DNA of 64,000 nucleotides from Aliiroseovarius sp. (GTDB taxonomy: Bacteria; Pseudomonadota; Alphaproteobacteria; Rhodobacterales; Rhodobacteraceae), in assembly GCF_030148435.1 (NCBI RefSeq), contig NZ_JASBTN010000038.1, positions 27,142 to 91,141 on the forward strand. Direction: 5' to 3'. Below the pieces are notes generated by a model. The model ran no database searches. It saw only the letters and a list, made by a program, of their open reading frames with translations, and was not told the DNA's origin. A program made the position numbers and the translations under genes. Below are positions 62,783 to 64,000 of the stretch, in pieces (positions within the stretch are counted from its first letter, which is position 1; the number at the start of each line of letters is the position of its first letter).

Positions 62783-64000
62783 ATGAACTTGGACAAGTTC
62801 ACCGAGCGGTCGCGTGGCTTCATTCAGGCCGCCCAGACGATCGCGATGCGCGAGAGCCACCAGCGCCTTGCGCCCGAGCATCTGCTCAAGGCCCTGATGG
62901 ATGATCCCGAAGGCATGGCCGCGAACCTGATCCGCAAGGCGGGCGGCGAACCCTCGCGCGTGATCGAAGCCGTGGATGGTGTGATCGCCAAGACGCCGAA
63001 AGTGTCGGGCGATGCCAGCCAGCTCTACATGGACAATGCGACCAGCCTGGTCGTGGACGAGGCGCAGAAACTGGCCGGGAAGGCAGGCGACAGTTTCGTT
63101 CCCGTCGAACGGCTGCTGACCGCGCTGGCGGTCGTCAAATCCAAGGCGCGTGATGCCTTGCATGCGGGCGCCGTGGACGCGCGCAAGCTCAATGCCGCGA
63201 TCAACGAGGTGCGCAAGGGCCGCACCGCCGACAGTGCTTCGGCCGAGGACACCTACGAGGCGTTGGCGAAATACGCGCGCGACCTGACCGAGGCCGCCGA
63301 ACAGGGCAAGATCGACCCCATTATCGGTCGCGACGAGGAAATCCGCCGCGCCATGCAGGTGCTTTCCCGCCGGACCAAGAACAACCCGGTGCTGATCGGC
63401 GAACCCGGCGTCGGCAAGACCGCGATAGCCGAGGGGCTGGCCCTGCGCATCGTCAATGGCGACGTGCCCGAAAGCCTGCGCAACAAGAAACTGATGGCGC
63501 TGGACATGGGCGCGCTGATCGCCGGGGCGAAATATCGCGGTGAGTTCGCGGAGCGCCTGAAGGGCGTGTTGACCGAAATCACCGAGGCTGCGGGGGAAAT
63601 CCTCCTGTTCATCGACGAAATGCACACGCTGGTCGGCGCGGGCAAGTCGGATGGCGCGATGGATGCCGCCAACCTGATCAAACCGGCGCTTGCGCGCGGG
63701 GAGCTGCCCTGTGTCGGCGCCACCACGCTGGATGAATACCGCAAATATGTGGAAGGCGACGCGGCACTCGCCCGACGCTTCATGGCGGTCTATGTGGACG
63801 AGCCGACAGTGGAGGACACGATTTCCATCCTCCGTGGCCTGAAGGGCCGGTATGAGGCCCATCACGGGGTGCGTGTGTCGGATGCGGCGATCGTATCGGC
63901 CGCAAGCCTGTCCAATCGCTATATCACCGACCGGTTCCTGCCGGCCCAGGCCCGCGACCTGATGGATGGGGCGGCCTCGCGCCTGCGGGGGCGGGTGGAC
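62783..64000 (+). CDS. clpB: ATP-dependent chaperone ClpB (partial, C-terminus beyond the window)
   Basis: The first 406 residues of an expected ~870, from ATG 62783 with AAGGAG upstream. ClpB is a hexameric disaggregase that works with DnaK. The N-terminal domain (~1-150) is followed by the first AAA+ module: Walker [31 protein letters not shown] pore region, Walker [16 protein letters not shown] and arginine finger DAALARRF. The last residues seen, [20 protein letters not shown], differ from the usual DKAIDL-DEAA sensor-2 pattern. Confidence 0.95.
   Translation, partial: MNLDKFTERSRGFIQAAQTIAMRESHQRLAPEHLLKALMDDPEGMAANLIRKAGGEPSRVIEAVDGVIAKTPKVSGDASQLYMDNATSLVVDEAQKLAGKAGDSFVPVERLLTALAVVKSKARDALHAGAVDARKLNAAINEVRKGRTADSASAEDTYEALAKYARDLTEAAEQGKIDPIIGRDEEIRRAMQVLSRRTKNNPVLIGEPGVGKTAIAEGLALRIVNGDVPESLRNKKLMALDMGALIAGAKYRGEFAERLKGVLTEITEAAGEILLFIDEMHTLVGAGKSDGAMDAANLIKPALARGELPCVGATTLDEYRKYVEGDAALARRFMAVYVDEPTVEDTISILRGLKGRYEAHHGVRVSDAAIVSAASLSNRYITDRFLPAQARDLMDGAASRLRGRVD

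Overview
The window reads as a GC-rich, densely packed chromosomal segment of an alphaproteobacterium of the Rhodobacteraceae, most likely the Roseobacter group. The basis is gene content and order (rpsO/pnp, serC-serA with a serC-type leader, rsmB - heparinase-like - purH, lspA - DUF3035 - M16 pair, a separate-gene saccharopine pathway, an R. etli-type asparaginase, IalB, DUF5665, DUF1643) and a short intergenic repeat carrying GGGGATATTT. I cannot name a species. No prophage, insertion sequence, CRISPR array or plasmid function is visible. Both ends cut genes: deoA at the left and clpB at the right.

Layout. 1-5.0 kb: partial thymidine phosphorylase, a DUF1643 protein, a membrane-anchored RTX-like acidic protein, DUF5665, then about 0.95 kb with no convincing large gene, then rpsO with a good promoter and terminator. 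5-9 kb: yceI lies between rpsO and pnp; pnp has a leader hairpin and a terminator. 9-11 kb: an SDR oxidoreductase divergent from an AraC-type regulator. 11-16.3 kb: the phosphorylated serine pathway (serC-serA on one strand, serB on the other, a secreted lysozyme-like protein between). 16.3-24 kb: repeat-bearing spacer, ArsR-SRPBCC-YciI operon, asparaginase, IalB protein, rlmN, two small proteins, a LOG-like protein, a GntR regulator and dapD. 24-33.6 kb: an SdhAF4-like protein, rsmB, heparinase-like protein, purH, lspA, a DUF3035 lipoprotein and two M16 peptidases. 33.6-43 kb: mutL-rmuC, DUF3775, a histidine phosphatase/lysine-ketoglutarate reductase/saccharopine dehydrogenase operon, and a large formate dehydrogenase alpha subunit. 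43-47 kb: small membrane proteins (one MAPEG) downstream of a hybrid histidine kinase/response regulator pair. 47-57 kb: an acyl-CoA ligase followed by a complete Liv-type ABC transporter, then a protein made of two tandem copies of a STAS-like unit and a PaaK-like ligase. 57-64 kb: rpmJ, tRNA-Val(GAC), an N-formylglutamate amidohydrolase, dinB with an N-terminal zinc ribbon, an SPFH/NfeD pair, pyrF and clpB.

Most of the window is housekeeping. The parts most worth following up are the carboxylate uptake and activation island at 47-57 kb, especially its duplicated-domain protein; the RNA-level elements (serC leader, pnp leader hairpin, UUCG hairpin inside the transporter operon, a possibly leaderless arsR); the dispersed repeat family; and several short genes (50, 53, 57 and 64 codons) that are easy to miss. 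I do not see strong evidence for a wholly new defence or mobile system.
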